The notes beneath the pieces were generated by a model. It saw nothing but the letters and a program-made list of their open reading frames with translations, was not told the origin of the DNA and searched no databases. Shown here one piece after another: positions 62,824-64,000 of a DNA stretch of 64,000 nt. The stretch is from Casuarina equisetifolia (taxonomy: Eukaryota; Streptophyta; Magnoliopsida; Fagales; Casuarinaceae). Each line of letters starts with the position of its first letter. Position 1 is the stretch's first letter. The position numbers and the translations under genes were made by a program. Location of the stretch: positions 4,526,001-4,590,000 of the forward strand of contig CM052355.1 of the NCBI GenBank assembly GCA_028551475.1, in the 5' to 3' direction.

Positions 62824-63585
62824 TCACCACCGAAAAACGTGCTCCTCGCCTGATCGCGCATCGATGTGCGTGATCCAACGGCTACGAACCTTCTTCAGAG
62901 CCGGACCTCCGCCCTTGCTTCCTATATGAGCAATATCCAATCCCTTGCCCACCGGCAAAAGCACCGTCCTGACCACACGCGTTCCTCTCTCAAGCACCCC
63001 ATGCCATCGAAACCCTGAAACGTTTCTCTGGCACGCGTTTTTGCATGCTAGAATCGCACCTGCTGGGCTCAGCCGAGCAAGCCTTAAAACCTTTGCGAAG
63101 TCCCCGCACTTGCAATCCACCACCAGAAAATCCACGCCGACCAACCCCGCCATGGCGGCTTCAGCCTCTCCCACCACCACCTCCGGCAGCGGAGACACGT
63201 CGGCGTATTCTTGTACGGCCTTGACGTACTCTGATCTTGACTCCTCATCCGGAACTACGCAGACGTGACGTCCGCAAGCGTGGCGGGCGGCGATGGCGAG
63301 GCCGATGCTTGTCAAGATTGGTTGTCCATGGAGCCAAGTTTGGACGATCAGCTTGGCTTTCCAACCGGCGGCCATGGCGGAGAGGAGCTCGGCTACTCCT
63401 GATTGTTCTTTAGAATTCCGAGACTGCATGCAAATGAAGGAAAAGTTGTGATCAGTCTGTTTTTTACCTCATCTCCATGGCTCTCGAGAACTGAAGAAGG
63501 TTACCAGTAATCTGAGAATGCTTACCGATTTAACAGTGTCGATATAAGCTTTGGAAGCTGTTTCTGGGGACCAAACGAGCTTCAT
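62824..63585 (-). CDS. DUF1442 family protein (methyltransferase-like fold), copy 2
   Basis: Two exons, 63526-63585 (MKLVWSPETASKAYIDTVKS) and 62824-63423: 219 aa, the usual family length. It shows SGVAELLSAMAAGWKAKLIV, an IAARHACGRHVCVVPDE segment, GVDFLVVDCKCGDFAKVL, LLPVGKGLDIAHIG and the end RSRWITHIDARSGEEHVFRW. The exon 2 codons are GC-rich compared with copy 1. The intron is only about 100 bp. Upstream lies a CT-rich leader (63600-63640). The conserved N-terminus WSPETASKAY supports the start. Function is unknown; the family is often annotated as Rossmann-like methyltransferase. Confidence 0.9.
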
Positions 63586-64000
63586 AGCTTGGGTGCGTGC
63601 AGTGTATCTGTGTCTGCGTTTCTCTCTCGCTCACAGACACGCACATCCCAAACGCACCTCCCGAAATCAGAGAGAAAGGTGGTGCCGGACTCTGAGGCGT
63701 TGAATTGGCTTTTTTAAATGCTTCTGAAGAGAAGAAGGGTTAAAGTTCGCTCCGTTGTTCGAGCGTTGACTTTCACATACACCATGGTGGGGCCTTTTAA
63801 TGTCCCTTAGATTTTGTTGGCTCAAAGAACGGAGATATTCTTACTTATCTCTGTGCTTATCTCTGTACTTATCTCCACAGCATTCACTTTGATAAATCCA
63901 GTCTCAAATTTTACTTTTCCAAGTTCATCTTTTTGTAGTTTTTTTATATTTTTTAAGTAAAAAAACTTATCACGTCTCTTGCTCTAAGACGAAACTTGTT
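63586..64000. other. Promoter region of DUF1442 copy 2
   Basis: Leader and promoter sequence. 63835-63880 has three imperfect copies of a CTTATCTCTGT unit. No gene is seen up to the window end. Confidence 0.5.

Noticed and set aside
62945..63268. Plus-strand 107-aa frame
   Set aside because: Antisense shadow of the GC-rich DUF1442 exon 2.
1..64000. tRNA, rRNA and other RNA genes
   Set aside because: No cloverleaf or rRNA core motif was noticed by eye; a tRNAscan/Infernal run would be needed to exclude small ones.

Overview
This window is nuclear DNA from a flowering plant, probably a woody dicot. It has low GC, long AT-rich introns with GT/AG borders, and plant-specific gene families (SEC1/KEULE, PAT14-type DHHC transferase, DUF1442). 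It also carries Copia and chromovirus-type Gypsy retrotransposons. The species cannot be named from the sequence. All multi-exon models below were built by reading splice sites and codon phase by eye.

Layout. 1-9.5 kb: the 5' two thirds of a Sec1/Munc18 gene (SEC1A/SEC1B/KEULE type, minus strand), running off the left edge. 10.1-41.3 kb: a tandem array of six apparently intact vestitone-reductase-like genes, all minus strand and all with the same four-exon structure (here VR1-VR6). They form three close pairs (VR1/VR2, VR3/VR4, VR5/VR6). Between them lie duplicated flanks, two orphan copies of exon 1, a decayed Copia element, an inserted coding-like stretch, an array of about 510-bp repeats, and a retro-pseudogene of mitochondrial ribosome recycling factor that is itself split by a solo-LTR-like insertion. 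41.66-46.98 kb: a Gypsy chromovirus with both LTRs and a target-site duplication, inserted just upstream of VR6. 49.3-54.2 kb: a PAT14-type palmitoyltransferase gene (plus). 56.2-58.4 kb: an MLF-domain gene (plus). 60.5-63.6 kb: two convergent DUF1442 genes.

The right part (49-64 kb) is ordinary, well-spaced genes. The left and middle part is a young, active duplication zone. Its block structure shows duplication that carried the first exon and promoter of the neighbouring SEC1 gene along with a reductase gene. The reductases are NADPH-dependent SDR enzymes of the DFR/vestitone reductase group and so probably act in specialised (flavonoid-like) metabolism, but their substrates cannot be read from sequence. 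Notable details are an alanine at the catalytic serine position of VR1 and a conserved ACCTACC box upstream of VR5 and VR6 only. I found no clearly new molecular system. The most unusual structures are the reductase array with its orphan exons and the 510-bp repeat array.
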